DNA of 11,776 bases from Bacteroidales bacterium (GCA_013314865.1 JABUEV010000031.1:1-11776); one strand, 5' to 3'. Positions 1 through 7,271 are shown, numbered from the stretch's first letter. Numbers and translations: made by a program. Notes: generated by a model not told the origin, from the sequence alone.

Positions 1-186
1 AGATGTAAACAGCTCTTTTTTCAGCACCGGTTTTCTGATGATTTCATCAAGCTTTTCATATCTTGATCTTATTTCTTCCCGGGTCAATACCGGATCTGTC
101 GGCCTTCCGAATGTCTTGGGTCCAATGATTGTGGTTATACCTCCTGCCAGAGAAGCAGAAATAAATTTACGGCGGTTTGTTTTCAT
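1..186 (-). CDS. Tat-signal exported protein, N-terminal fragment (cut by window edge)
   Basis: The reverse strand opens at an ATG (184-186) and stays open for 62 codons to the left edge, so only the N-terminus is visible. It begins MKTNRRKFISASLAGGITT, a twin-arginine signal: the RR pair is at residues 5-6, followed by KF and a short hydrophobic stretch. This implies folded export across the inner membrane. After the signal there is a charged, probably helical segment (residues 35-58) containing the stretch KPVLKKELFTS. From memory this resembles the start of Bacteroidota Tat-exported enolase-superfamily (mandelate racemase-like) proteins, but no catalytic residue is in view, so that family call is weak. 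There is no Shine-Dalgarno upstream. The reading frame and Tat signal are well supported; the function is not. Confidence 0.75.
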   Translation of the reverse strand, partial: MKTNRRKFISASLAGGITTIIGPKTFGRPTDPVLTREEIRSRYEKLDEIIRKPVLKKELFTS

Positions 187-596
187 TGCTTATTTGTGAG
201 ATATCAGTAAAATTAAAATATCTATGAACAGGTTGAGGGTTTTTATGATATAAAAAATTCTTAAAAGGTTCTATTAAACAATAATTCCTGAAGCTTGAAT
301 CAGCATGGCAAGACATTGGAAAGAATCAGCTCTTAAAGTCGGCAACCTGTTGCAGATATTCCTGCGACATAACCCCTTAGAAGAAATATCTGTGTAATAA
401 TGACCCGTTATTTGCACCATAGCTCAGGTCTTTAATTTATGTTCAGAATTAGACTTTCTGGTCTCTAATACAAATTGGCCCTGATGTGTTTGATATATAT
501 TATCTTTGTTTTAATGTCATTCTAATTTATCCTATTCAAAACCATTATACTTTTCCGGAGAGATAATTAAGATAACTAATTAATTGCATTAAGGGT
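187..596. other. Intergenic region between divergent genes
   Basis: This is 410 bp without a convincing gene, separating the divergent Tat-signal gene on the left from the metallophosphoesterase gene on the right. It is AT-rich and interrupted by stops in all frames; the longest ATG-initiated stretch I noticed is a 30-codon ORF at 305-397 with no ribosome binding site. The one regulatory-looking element is a TATCTTTG sequence at 501-508. I saw no tRNA-like cloverleaf and no long hairpin or repeat. Confidence 0.6.
501..508 (+). promoter_or_regulatory. Candidate Bacteroidota -7 element for the metallophosphoesterase gene
   Basis: TATCTTTG followed by T matches the Bacteroidota -7 consensus TAnnTTTG plus pyrimidine. 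The -33 box is poor: TTGG at 475-478, 22 bp upstream, against an expected TTTG at about 19-21 bp. It would place transcription start near 515 and give a leader of about 80 nt before the ATG at 597. Such short motifs arise by chance in AT-rich DNA. Confidence 0.35.
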
Positions 597-1724
597 ATGT
601 TTCATACCATTCTCACATTATCATATCTGATTCCTAACATCTACCTGTTCTTCAGGATATGGCAATTGTTTATCAGGAAAGAACACAGGGCTTATTATGT
701 TCTGATTTATCTCCTGTTATTCTTGATATACCCTGCCGGGAATTTTCTGGAGGGGAAATATAACCCGGCAGCTAAAATTCTTTCAGATACTTCAAATTAC
801 CTTCTGCCATTTTTCCTGTATCTCTTCCTTTGTGTACTTCTCATTGACCTGTTTCTTCTTCTCAACCTTTTGTTCAGGGTGGTGCCGTGTGATAAAATTA
901 GAAGCAAAACTTTTATGAACCGGGGACTTATTGCAGTAATAATTTGTTCAATTGCGGTTGTGACCGCCGGCATAATTAATTTTAACACAATCAGGACAAC
1001 TGAATATAAAATAAATGTCCCGCGGAAATCTTCTGAATTGAAAGAACTCAAAATTGCCTTTGTTTCGGATTTTCACCTGCATCCGGGAATCAATCCCCGT
1101 TTTATTGAGAGATTTGTGAATAAAATAACAGAAGCCGGGCCTGATCTGATGCTTTACGGAGGAGACATTGTTGAAGGAATGAGGAATGACCGTGAGATAG
1201 AACATTTTGAGGAGCTTCTCGGAAGAATTACTTCAAGGTATGGCAGTTTCGCGGTGCCGGGAAATCACGATCACTACGCAGGCAGTGATATTAATAATTT
1301 CTTCTCCAGGGCCGGAATTGTTTTATTAACCGACAGTATTGCCGTAATTGATAACTCTTTTATAATTGCAGGCAGGAATGACAGCAGGGAGAGAGACAGA
1401 AAAAGTGCTGAGCAAATCACTTCTGGTCTCCCGGATTCTCTTCCGATAATAATGCTTGATCACCGGCCGTCAGAAACTGAACAGATAAGCAGGACCAGAA
1501 CTGATGTGGCATTTTCAGGGCACACACATCACGGACAATTATTTCCAATAAATCTCATTACCCGAAAAGTGTATGAATTAAGTTACGGGTATATGAAAAA
1601 GGGCAATACTCATTTTTTTGTTTCCAGCGGTATAAGGCTCTGGGGACCGCCTGTAAGAACTGTCGGAAAATCAGAGATCATTATTGTAAATTGCCGCTTT
1701 CAGCAAAACACTGCGAGCGGGTGA
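597..1724 (+). CDS. Membrane-anchored calcineurin-like metallophosphoesterase
   Basis: The 375-residue protein has a membrane N-terminal half and a cytoplasm- or periplasm-facing phosphoesterase. Hydrophobic segments lie at about 5-25, 33-46, 68-92 and 109-127, so there are three to four membrane spans. The catalytic domain (about 150-367) carries the full dimetal set in order: SDFHLH (D158, H160), GGD (D190), GNHDH (N223, H224), H289 in LDHRP, and GHTHHGQ (H309, H311). This layout is that of YkuE/YaeI-type phosphodiesterases; membrane-anchored relatives include the lipid A precursor hydrolase LpxG, so a lipid or nucleotide diphosphate substrate is possible but not shown. The ATG at 597 is the first available start, because an in-frame stop lies at 573-575. 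AAGGG at 591-595 sits too close to act as a normal ribosome binding site. The gene converges with the next one, 8 bp apart. The family call is secure; the substrate is unknown. Confidence 0.93.
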   Translation: MFHTILTLSYLIPNIYLFFRIWQLFIRKEHRAYYVLIYLLLFLIYPAGNFLEGKYNPAAKILSDTSNYLLPFFLYLFLCVLLIDLFLLLNLLFRVVPCDKIRSKTFMNRGLIAVIICSIAVVTAGIINFNTIRTTEYKINVPRKSSELKELKIAFVSDFHLHPGINPRFIERFVNKITEAGPDLMLYGGDIVEGMRNDREIEHFEELLGRITSRYGSFAVPGNHDHYAGSDINNFFSRAGIVLLTDSIAVIDNSFIIAGRNDSRERDRKSAEQITSGLPDSLPIIMLDHRPSETEQISRTRTDVAFSGHTHHGQLFPINLITRKVYELSYGYMKKGNTHFFVSSGIRLWGPPVRTVGKSEIIIVNCRFQQNTASG

Positions 1725-1732
1725 GCCGGTTT

Positions 1733-2692
1733 TTAACCTGTAAAATATGGGAGCTTTGTTACCTTAGAATCAAAATTCAGTTTCTTCTCAATCATTTTTG
1801 CTTCCTTTTGAGAAATCAGGGGCTCCAATCCCACTTCAACACATGATTCAAGAGGTGCAAATCCGTCCATTCCGACATTTGCAACCGCTACAGGGAGACT
1901 TAACACATATCTTAAAAGGTCGTCACCGGATACGTTTCCTATAAGCGCATTCTGGCCCATGACCTTGATTGCAATTATGCCAATGTCTCTTTTTTCTGCA
2001 AGAGGAAGAAGGCCATCTTCGTTGCCATTGTACCGAGATGCATTTATTACACAAAGAATAGCATCGACATCGAATCGTTCAAAACATTTCCGGGAGGCAT
2101 CATTCCATTTATGGAATGAAAAACCTATGTTTTTAACAACTCCCTCATTCTTAAGTTTCAGGAATGCTTTGTATCCGCCGTCGGGACCGAGCAGATTATC
2201 AACATCTTCCATTATGTCGATGGCATGCATGCAGTACAGGTCAAGATAATTTGTTTTCAGTGTATTCAGCGATGTTTCAATATCCCTCATCACCCCGTCA
2301 TATTTCCTTTCCGTGGTTTTTGAGTTGAGGAATATCTGATTCCGGTATTTCGGGATCAGGAACTTGGCATACCGCTGTTCCGACAATCCGTTGCCATATG
2401 ACCTTGCAGTGTCAAAATAATTGATTCCAAGTTTTATTGCATGATCAATATGTTTCTGCAGGATTTCATCAGGTGCCTCCCATCCGCAATAACGTGAACC
2501 GCCTCCAAAACCTATGCATGAAACCATCCTGTTGGTTCTGCCCAGCCTGCGTCTGGGCAATGTGGCAGATTCCTGACGGGAATTGCTTCCATAGTTTAAT
2601 TCTCCATTTGCTGAAGTTTGAGGCAGTACTGCTGCAGTCGTTGATAAAACTGCAGTCTGGAGGAATTTTCTTCGTGTAAATGGCTTCTTCAT
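1733..2692 (-). CDS. Tat-exported aldo/keto reductase
   Basis: The 319-residue protein begins with a twin-arginine signal (TRRKFLQ, residues 6-12) and a hydrophobic, alanine-rich stretch to about residue 28, so it should be exported folded. The mature part is an AKR TIM barrel starting near residue 45. The catalytic tetrad is intact: D94 in NYFDTARSYG, Y99, K125 in LNSKT and H156 in YCMHA. The family reduces or oxidises carbonyls/alcohols with NAD(P)H. No C-terminal CxxCxxC iron-sulfur motif is present, unlike some Tat-type AKR relatives. The total length matches a barrel of about 275 residues plus leader. It is paralogous to the AKR at 4029-5087. There is no Shine-Dalgarno before the ATG at 2690-2692. 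Substrate is unknown; because NAD(P)H is normally cytoplasmic, the enzyme may be exported with bound cofactor (inference). Confidence 0.93.
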   Translation of the reverse strand: MKKPFTRRKFLQTAVLSTTAAVLPQTSANGELNYGSNSRQESATLPRRRLGRTNRMVSCIGFGGGSRYCGWEAPDEILQKHIDHAIKLGINYFDTARSYGNGLSEQRYAKFLIPKYRNQIFLNSKTTERKYDGVMRDIETSLNTLKTNYLDLYCMHAIDIMEDVDNLLGPDGGYKAFLKLKNEGVVKNIGFSFHKWNDASRKCFERFDVDAILCVINASRYNGNEDGLLPLAEKRDIGIIAIKVMGQNALIGNVSGDDLLRYVLSLPVAVANVGMDGFAPLESCVEVGLEPLISQKEAKMIEKKLNFDSKVTKLPYFTG

Positions 2693-3043
2693 TTAATCTT
2701 ATATTTTGATATAATATTTTTTAACCTACCTGAACTAACTCAACTGCAAGTTACAGTAAGTTTCTGTTTTATGATAATTAAGGAAGTAATAGTTTAACAG
2801 GTGCACAAAAATCCACAGAATTTTTTTTTGAAAGGAAGTATATCAATTCAAAAAGGTCCTCCAACCAAAATTTAAATCTGGTTTTAGAACAGAAATTTCT
2901 CTCAAAAGCTATTAATTGTTAAATTTGAGATAAATAAACTAAGGCATTCATTTGAAAGAGTATTTTATTTTTTTCTTATAAAAATACCAGGGAATAAATT
3001 TTTTGTCTTAATAACTTAACTAGAAACTGTGAAAATCAATAAA
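2693..3043. other. AT-rich intergenic region between divergent genes
   Basis: About 350 bp separate the minus-strand aldo/keto reductase from the plus-strand MBL-fold gene. It is strongly AT-rich with homopolymer runs, including a run of T at 2820-2829. I see no ORF worth calling. It must contain promoters for both flanking genes; only the plus-strand one (2896-2927) has a recognisable sequence. No CAAAnnTA motif (a minus-strand -7 box) was found for the reductase gene. Confidence 0.6.
2896..2927 (+). promoter_or_regulatory. Candidate Bacteroidota promoter for the MBL-fold gene
   Basis: TAAATTTG at 2920-2927 matches the -7 consensus TAnnTTTG, and TTTC at 2896-2899 matches three of four bases of the -33 box TTTG. 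The spacing is 20 bp, within the 19-21 bp expected for the Bacteroidota primary sigma factor. This is the best two-part promoter match in the window and would give a leader of roughly 100 nt. Confidence 0.45.
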
Positions 3044-3910
3044 ATGAGAACTCAATTGAAGTCATTGTTTTGTCTTATCATGCTGACAGTCCCATTCAGC
3101 TTAACTTCACAACAAAATCAGACTTCTCCTGTTACCCTTGTAAAAATCGGAGACAATCTTTATGAAACAAGGGGAGGAAGCGGAGCTAACGGAGGTGTAT
3201 TTATCGGAGATTACGGTGTTTTGCTGATTGATACAAAGATGAATCAGGTGTCCGTAGATCAGGTCTTAAATGAGGTTAGAAAACTAACAGATAAACCGGT
3301 AAAATTCATGGTAAACACGCACAGTGACGGCGATCACGTTGCAGGGAACAAATTTCTGCCTGAATCGGTAATTATTGTGGCTCATGAAAATTGCCGGAAG
3401 GAGTTCTTCCATCCTGGCAGAAATGGTGAGGCTTCAGCCTGGAATGATCCTTCGCTGGCAAAATATGTCCCTTCAGCGACATTCGATACCAAGATGGATC
3501 TATATGTTGATCCGAAGAAAGTTGAACTTTTGTATTTTGGGACAGGGCACACTACCGGTGACATTGCAGTTTACTTTGCGGATCAGAAGATAGCTTTCAT
3601 CGGCGACCAGGTTTTCAAAGGAAGAGTTCAGCTTATCCATTCATATAAGGGAGGTAATTCTTTCAAACATGTTGAAACCCTCGAAAAAATGCTTGCCAGT
3701 ATTGATGCTGAAAAATTTTACAGCGGCCACAGTGAAGCGCTGACAAGGGAAGATATAATTGCGCATATAAAAGAAATGAAAGAATTTCAGGCCAAAGTGT
3801 CAGGTCTTGTAAAGAAAAACTATTCGCTCGATAAAATAAAAAATGAATTCAATAAGGATCAGGCAAATCTGGTTGAAACGGTTTACAATGAAATAACTGC
3901 TGTCAGATAA
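3044..3910 (+). CDS. Exported metallo-beta-lactamase-fold hydrolase
   Basis: From the ATG at 3044 the protein has 288 residues; a GTG at 3029 would add five. I prefer the ATG because it gives a compact signal peptide (MRTQLKSLFCLIMLTVPFSL, probable cleavage near SQQ) and ATG is the commoner start. The mature part is one MBL-fold domain. In the ATG numbering, the metal motif NTHSDGDHVAGN gives H93, D95, D97 and H98; GTGHTTGD gives H169 and D173; GDQVF gives D188; and YSGHSE gives H229. The second histidine of HxHxDH is Asp, an HxDxDH variant seen in several non-beta-lactamase MBL families. The product should be a periplasmic metal-dependent hydrolase (possibly lactone, thioester or phosphoester); the substrate cannot be read from sequence. 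The gene lies 118 bp upstream of an aldo/keto reductase on the same strand. Confidence 0.9.
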   Translation: MRTQLKSLFCLIMLTVPFSLTSQQNQTSPVTLVKIGDNLYETRGGSGANGGVFIGDYGVLLIDTKMNQVSVDQVLNEVRKLTDKPVKFMVNTHSDGDHVAGNKFLPESVIIVAHENCRKEFFHPGRNGEASAWNDPSLAKYVPSATFDTKMDLYVDPKKVELLYFGTGHTTGDIAVYFADQKIAFIGDQVFKGRVQLIHSYKGGNSFKHVETLEKMLASIDAEKFYSGHSEALTREDIIAHIKEMKEFQAKVSGLVKKNYSLDKIKNEFNKDQANLVETVYNEITAVR

Positions 3911-4028
3911 ACACTGGCTGGAAAAAACTTATCCGTCAGAGTCTCCGAAATTGACCTGGCACTTCTTAACAAGTAAAAGATAAAGATTTTAAAACAGGCC
4001 GTAAAGAAAACCTTAAAAGAATTAAATC

Positions 4029-5087
4029 ATGAAAAAAATCAACCGAAGGACATTTCTTGGAAACGGTGTAGCTGCCGCTGCCGTGGTTACAACCGGGAAT
4101 ACATTTTCTTCCGGAGAGAGAGATAATCTTATTCCGGTAAAAAGGAACAATGAGCATCCGTTTAATCCCGTAACGTACAGTGCCATGCCTACAAGGTCAT
4201 TCGGGAAAACCGGGTATAAGGTCGGGATTTTAAGTCTGGGAGGTCAGGCCACTCTGGAAATCAAGGGGCGGGAAGAAGAGTCGGAGAAAATTATTAATCG
4301 TGCAATCGATCTGGGTATCAACTATATTGATACTGCTGCATCTTACGGACAAGGGGTAAGCCAGCTGAATATCGGCAGGGTAATGAAAACCCGCAGAAGC
4401 GAGGTATGGCTTTCCACTAAAACACACGACCGGACATATGACGGCTCGATGCGACTTCTTGAAGAGAGCCTTAAGAATCTGCAAACCGACCATCTCGATC
4501 TCTGGCAGTTGCATAATGTTCAGAGGCAGGATCAGGTCGACCAGATCTTTTCAGCAAATGGTGCTATAAAAGCCTTGGAAAAAGCAAAGTCGGAAGGTGT
4601 TGTAAGGTATCTCGGTATTACCGGGCATTTTGAACCGCTTGTCCTGCTTGAAGCAATAAAACGCTATCCTTTTGATTCCATTCTCCTTGCTGTGAATGCT
4701 GCTGACGTGCATTATCTCAGCTTCAAGAACTATCTTCTGCCTGAAGCCCAGAAAAAGGGAATTGCAATTATCGGAATGAAAGTCACAACCCGGAGCCGCA
4801 TACTGTCATCATGGACACCTCCCCCGCTTGAACAACAAACCGATGAACGCCTGCGTACTCCGAAATCCGGTACTATTACAATAAAGGAAGCCCTCACTTA
4901 CAACATGAGCCTGCCTGTAAGTACCACAATCATCGGCGTTGACAATATTGCCCAGCTTGAAGAAAACGTAAAAATAGCATCTGAATTTACCCCATTGAGT
5001 CAGTCACAAATGGAAGAGATTGAGTTTAAAACACTTCCAATTGTTCGTCAGGCTCTCTATTTCAGGAGGTGGGACCTGGGGGCGTGA
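4029..5087 (+). CDS. Tat-exported aldo/keto reductase (second copy)
   Basis: The 352-residue protein starts with a twin-arginine signal (NRRTFLG, residues 5-11) and an alanine/valine-rich h-region to about residue 22. A linker leads to the AKR barrel from about residue 52 (MPTRSFGKTGYKVG). The tetrad is complete: D101 in NYIDTAASYG, Y106, K131 in LSTKT and H162 in WQLHN. It shares blocks with the AKR at 1733-2692, notably around D/Y (LGINYIDTAASYGQG against LGINYFDTARSYGNG). It is longer because of an insertion-like loop at about 255-282 containing a WTPPP stretch. The C-terminus has no iron-sulfur cysteine cluster. The gene follows the MBL-fold gene by 118 bp with no clear intervening promoter or terminator, so co-transcription is possible. 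Substrate is unknown. Confidence 0.93.
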   Translation: MKKINRRTFLGNGVAAAAVVTTGNTFSSGERDNLIPVKRNNEHPFNPVTYSAMPTRSFGKTGYKVGILSLGGQATLEIKGREEESEKIINRAIDLGINYIDTAASYGQGVSQLNIGRVMKTRRSEVWLSTKTHDRTYDGSMRLLEESLKNLQTDHLDLWQLHNVQRQDQVDQIFSANGAIKALEKAKSEGVVRYLGITGHFEPLVLLEAIKRYPFDSILLAVNAADVHYLSFKNYLLPEAQKKGIAIIGMKVTTRSRILSSWTPPPLEQQTDERLRTPKSGTITIKEALTYNMSLPVSTTIIGVDNIAQLEENVKIASEFTPLSQSQMEEIEFKTLPIVRQALYFRRWDLGA

Positions 5088-5126
5088 ATCTGGACTGCTT
5101 GACACCTAATCTTTCAAAAATCATGA

Positions 5127-5163
5127 ACCAGGAAAACTTTTAGTATTTGTCTGTTTTCCTGGT
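5127..5163. terminator. Perfect 11 bp inverted repeat, possible terminator
   Basis: ACCAGGAAAAC (5127-5137) and GTTTTCCTGGT (5153-5163) are exact reverse complements separated by a 15-base spacer. The hairpin sits 39 bp after the stop of the plus-strand aldo/keto reductase and 145 bp after the end of the minus-strand gene at 5309. On the plus strand no T-run follows. On the minus strand a TTTTT run comes about six bases after the stem, so it may act mainly for the minus-strand gene or in both directions. A protein-binding palindrome is an alternative. Confidence 0.45.
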
Positions 5164-5195
5164 AGTGGCCGACTTGTCAGATTTTACAGGAAACT

Positions 5196-5303
5196 ATGTC
5201 AGGATCAAGAATAAATACACCTCTGACATCCCTGCTGTTGTCCGATTCAAAGTCTATTGTTAAGCTACTTGCTGATGCGAAAGTTATTACTGAAGAATTT
5301 TAA
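5196..5303 (+). CDS. Possible small protein (35 aa), uncertain
   Basis: An ATG at 5196 opens a 35-codon frame ending in TAA at 5301-5303, with an in-frame stop upstream at 5163-5165. AGGA at 5188-5191 lies four to five bases before the ATG, an unusually good ribosome binding site for this window, where annotated genes lack one. The predicted peptide is polar at first and then amphipathic, ending IVKLLADAKVITEEF. That ending resembles the short helical tails (LL..KGVITEEEF) found in several bacterial proteins, including SHOCT-like tails. It could be a genuine small protein, the remnant of a longer gene, or chance. It ends five bases before the convergent gene at 5309-6028. Confidence 0.25.
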   Translation: MSGSRINTPLTSLLLSDSKSIVKLLADAKVITEEF

Positions 5304-5308
5304 CCGAC

Positions 5309-6028
5309 TTATTCTTTATTGGGGCTTTTTTCCTGACCGCTTCTGTCAATATCATCGGCAAGCTTCAGCAATTTGTTTGTATCCATCACATTTATGATAA
5401 ATAAAGCCGCACAGACAAAAACAGATGAGTACATTAATGATCCGGGTACAAAAACTTCAACTATCATTACGGAAGAAATAATAATTCTTACTTCAGTTGG
5501 TCCGAATTTACCGGAATCTATAGAGTATTTTCCTGTTACTTTATATCTCATCAGAGCTATTATCATCTCCCATCCGTACATCACAACAAAACCATAACCA
5601 AGAAGTTCCCATATGCCCTCAACATATACAATATAGCCGCATCCGATAAGTATTATACTCAGCCAGTCCATGGTAATATCAAGTGCAAAACCATACATCC
5701 TTCGCGGTTTTTTTCGATAGTACGCAACCCTGCCATCAAGCGAGTCGCCAAACCAGCTTACGGTAAAACCTATTGGTCCCAGAAGCAGAAAATAAATGTT
5801 TACATATGTTGCAAGAAAAAAGCTGGCTGAAACTATTATACTTCCTATAAATCCAAGAGCCGTCAGCATGTCTGAGGTCATCCATGACGGGATAACCTGT
5901 ACAAGATAAGCCAACGCCCGTTGCTCATGCTTTCTTAACAGATTGGTCCTGGTCCTGTCACGCGATATTGAATTGACTATTTCCTCAAATTTCTGAAAAG
6001 GATTAGATTGTTTGCGGATCTTGTTCAT
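5309..6028 (-). CDS. CDP-alcohol phosphatidyltransferase family membrane protein
   Basis: The 239-residue protein has a soluble, basic N-terminus (about 1-45), then hydrophobic segments at about 55-75, 77-93, 122-137, 141-160, 181-193 and 196-213, six in all as is usual for the family. The active-site signature is present at 95-121: D95, D98-G99, A102, G113, D117 and D121, matching D-x2-DG-x2-A...G-x3-D-x3-D. It contains all four metal-binding aspartates. The family moves a phosphoalcohol from a CDP-alcohol to an acceptor alcohol at the inner membrane, making phospholipids or related polyol phosphates. Two departures are visible: the Arg after A102 is Tyr103, and nine rather than eight residues precede G113. 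The second also occurs in variants with an RPRYGF-like stretch. Donor and acceptor are unknown. The gene stands alone on its strand, flanked by hairpins. Confidence 0.88.
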   Translation of the reverse strand: MNKIRKQSNPFQKFEEIVNSISRDRTRTNLLRKHEQRALAYLVQVIPSWMTSDMLTALGFIGSIIVSASFFLATYVNIYFLLLGPIGFTVSWFGDSLDGRVAYYRKKPRRMYGFALDITMDWLSIILIGCGYIVYVEGIWELLGYGFVVMYGWEMIIALMRYKVTGKYSIDSGKFGPTEVRIIISSVMIVEVFVPGSLMYSSVFVCAALFIINVMDTNKLLKLADDIDRSGQEKSPNKE

Positions 6029-6067
6029 CTATCAATTGGGATTAGCAAGCATTTATTCGAATCATCG

Positions 6068-6075
6068 CAAATTTA
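6068..6075 (-). promoter_or_regulatory. Candidate -7 element for the CDP-alcohol transferase gene
   Basis: Read on the minus strand this is TAAATTTG followed by C, matching TAnnTTTG plus pyrimidine. It lies 40 bp upstream of the ATG at 6026-6028, giving a leader of about 33 nt. No TTTG-like -33 box is seen at the proper spacing, so this is a half match only. Confidence 0.35.
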
Positions 6076-6125
6076 TCTTAAAGTAAGTAAAAATTATCCT
6101 TCAATTTCAAGAATGAAAATAATTA

Positions 6126-6169
6126 GCCCGGGATTTTCCTTACCAAAACACAAAGGATAATTCCCGGGC
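6126..6169 (-). terminator. Long imperfect hairpin, probable terminator of the beta-barrel gene
   Basis: GCCCGGGA (6126-6133) pairs perfectly with TCCCGGGC (6162-6169). The stem continues with one bulged T, two pairs, a T-T mismatch, and then TCCTT (6137-6141) against AAGGA (6153-6157), leaving an 11-base loop. It lies 83 bp downstream of the stop of the minus-strand gene at 6252-7271. On the minus strand it is followed by a T-rich stretch (TAATTATTTTC), which fits an intrinsic terminator for that gene. It also separates it from the promoter region of the gene ending at 5309. Confidence 0.55.
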
Positions 6170-6251
6170 AAATATGGTTAGATAAATCTAATTAAAATTG
6201 AGAAGTTTTGATTTTTCTATTAAGAACCCCTTAAAATTTTCTGCAACAGGA

Positions 6252-7271
6252 TTACTTCTTTCTGCTTGAGACGAAGTTAAGTGAAAGCCCTATGCGGTTA
6301 TATCCAAAAAGATGGGTTCCTTCGCCATAGTCCTGGAACACCCAGCCGGTATGAAGGCAGTCTTCAATTTTGTAGTTCCTGACAACAGGGGACCCGAATT
6401 CTGCAAAGAGAGTTCCGCCAAAACTCCGACTTTTATCCCAGAAATCAACACCCACATTCAGGTAAGTCAAACCTGTTACATCTTCATTGGTATTTCCATA
6501 AGTTGATTTTTTATCCTCTGAGTAAACGCCCAGAGTGACGTTGTAATATCCATAATAAATGCCATACCATGGCTGGATTTGTTTTTTCTTAAGGGGAGCA
6601 TATAATCTTACTCCAAGGCGCATTCCCGTTGTACTTATGAGATAATTTGCATTTTCCGAAAACGGCCCTATCAATCTGGTGTTATAATCATTCATTTCAA
6701 AGACCCAGTCGCTGGTGGCATATCCCCCGGCATAAGCGACCGGCGTCTTGCTGTCGTAGCGGTTGATATCAAAATACAAACCAAGGAATTCGGAAATGCG
6801 GAAGCCCATGTTCACCCCAAAACCCAGTCCGGTATACGGATCCCCTCCGGAAGGGTAAAATGACCCGCCATCCGGGCGTGCAGGAACTGTTCCGCCATAT
6901 ATCCCATTATGCATCAGAATATTAAACCCCATGGAAAAGAAAGGTTTGAACTTTGCTTCCGGAATATCTGCTTTTTGAACGGTGACTGGCTGTTCCTGAA
7001 CAGCATTATTGGCGGTTTCACTATTAACCGTACCAAAAACATCTTCTGTCCCGTTTTCATACCTTATGACAGATATGTCTGCTTTCGGCACTACATAAGA
7101 AGGACCACTTTGATTATCATATCTTTTATAGGTAACTCCTTCAATTCCAATTTCCAGAACCTTCGCTTTAATTTCTTCTCCCGATTTTTTAATTATCAGA
7201 TCCTGAGCGATAAGTCCCTGAAATGAAATAACAGACATCAGCATCACAGTATACAGTGTCCTATTCATCAT
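6252..7271 (-). CDS. Outer-membrane beta-barrel protein with small N-terminal domain
   Basis: From the ATG at 7271 the protein has 339 residues and begins with a clean signal peptide (MMNRTLYTVMLMSVISFQG, cleavage after LIAQ at residue 23). The open frame extends to an ATG at 7382 and another at 7292. These add an N-terminus that spoils the signal peptide, so I take 7271, with 7292 as the alternative. Residues 24-78 form a compact domain with the pattern IIKKSGEEIKAKV...TYKRYDN..GP.Y.V.K.DI..IRYENG, common in Bacteroidota envelope proteins and of unknown function. A linker of about 28 residues leads to a beta-barrel of about 230 residues, with alternating hydrophobic and aromatic strands ending GLSLNFVSSRKK. 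The role is probably structural, transport or adhesion. No Shine-Dalgarno or -7 box was found. Confidence 0.82.
   Translation of the reverse strand: MMNRTLYTVMLMSVISFQGLIAQDLIIKKSGEEIKAKVLEIGIEGVTYKRYDNQSGPSYVVPKADISVIRYENGTEDVFGTVNSETANNAVQEQPVTVQKADIPEAKFKPFFSMGFNILMHNGIYGGTVPARPDGGSFYPSGGDPYTGLGFGVNMGFRISEFLGLYFDINRYDSKTPVAYAGGYATSDWVFEMNDYNTRLIGPFSENANYLISTTGMRLGVRLYAPLKKKQIQPWYGIYYGYYNVTLGVYSEDKKSTYGNTNEDVTGLTYLNVGVDFWDKSRSFGGTLFAEFGSPVVRNYKIEDCLHTGWVFQDYGEGTHLFGYNRIGLSLNFVSSRKK

Noticed and set aside
305..397. 30-codon ORF on the plus strand in the first intergenic region
   Set aside because: No ribosome binding site, no recognisable motif, and length well within chance for this region.
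1728..1738. GGTT-TTT-AACC mini-hairpin between the convergent genes
   Set aside because: Only four paired bases; too weak to call a terminator.
3935..3956. Short GTCA/TGAC dyad between the MBL-fold gene and the reductase gene
   Set aside because: Four-base arms only; no following T-run. Not enough for a terminator or operator.
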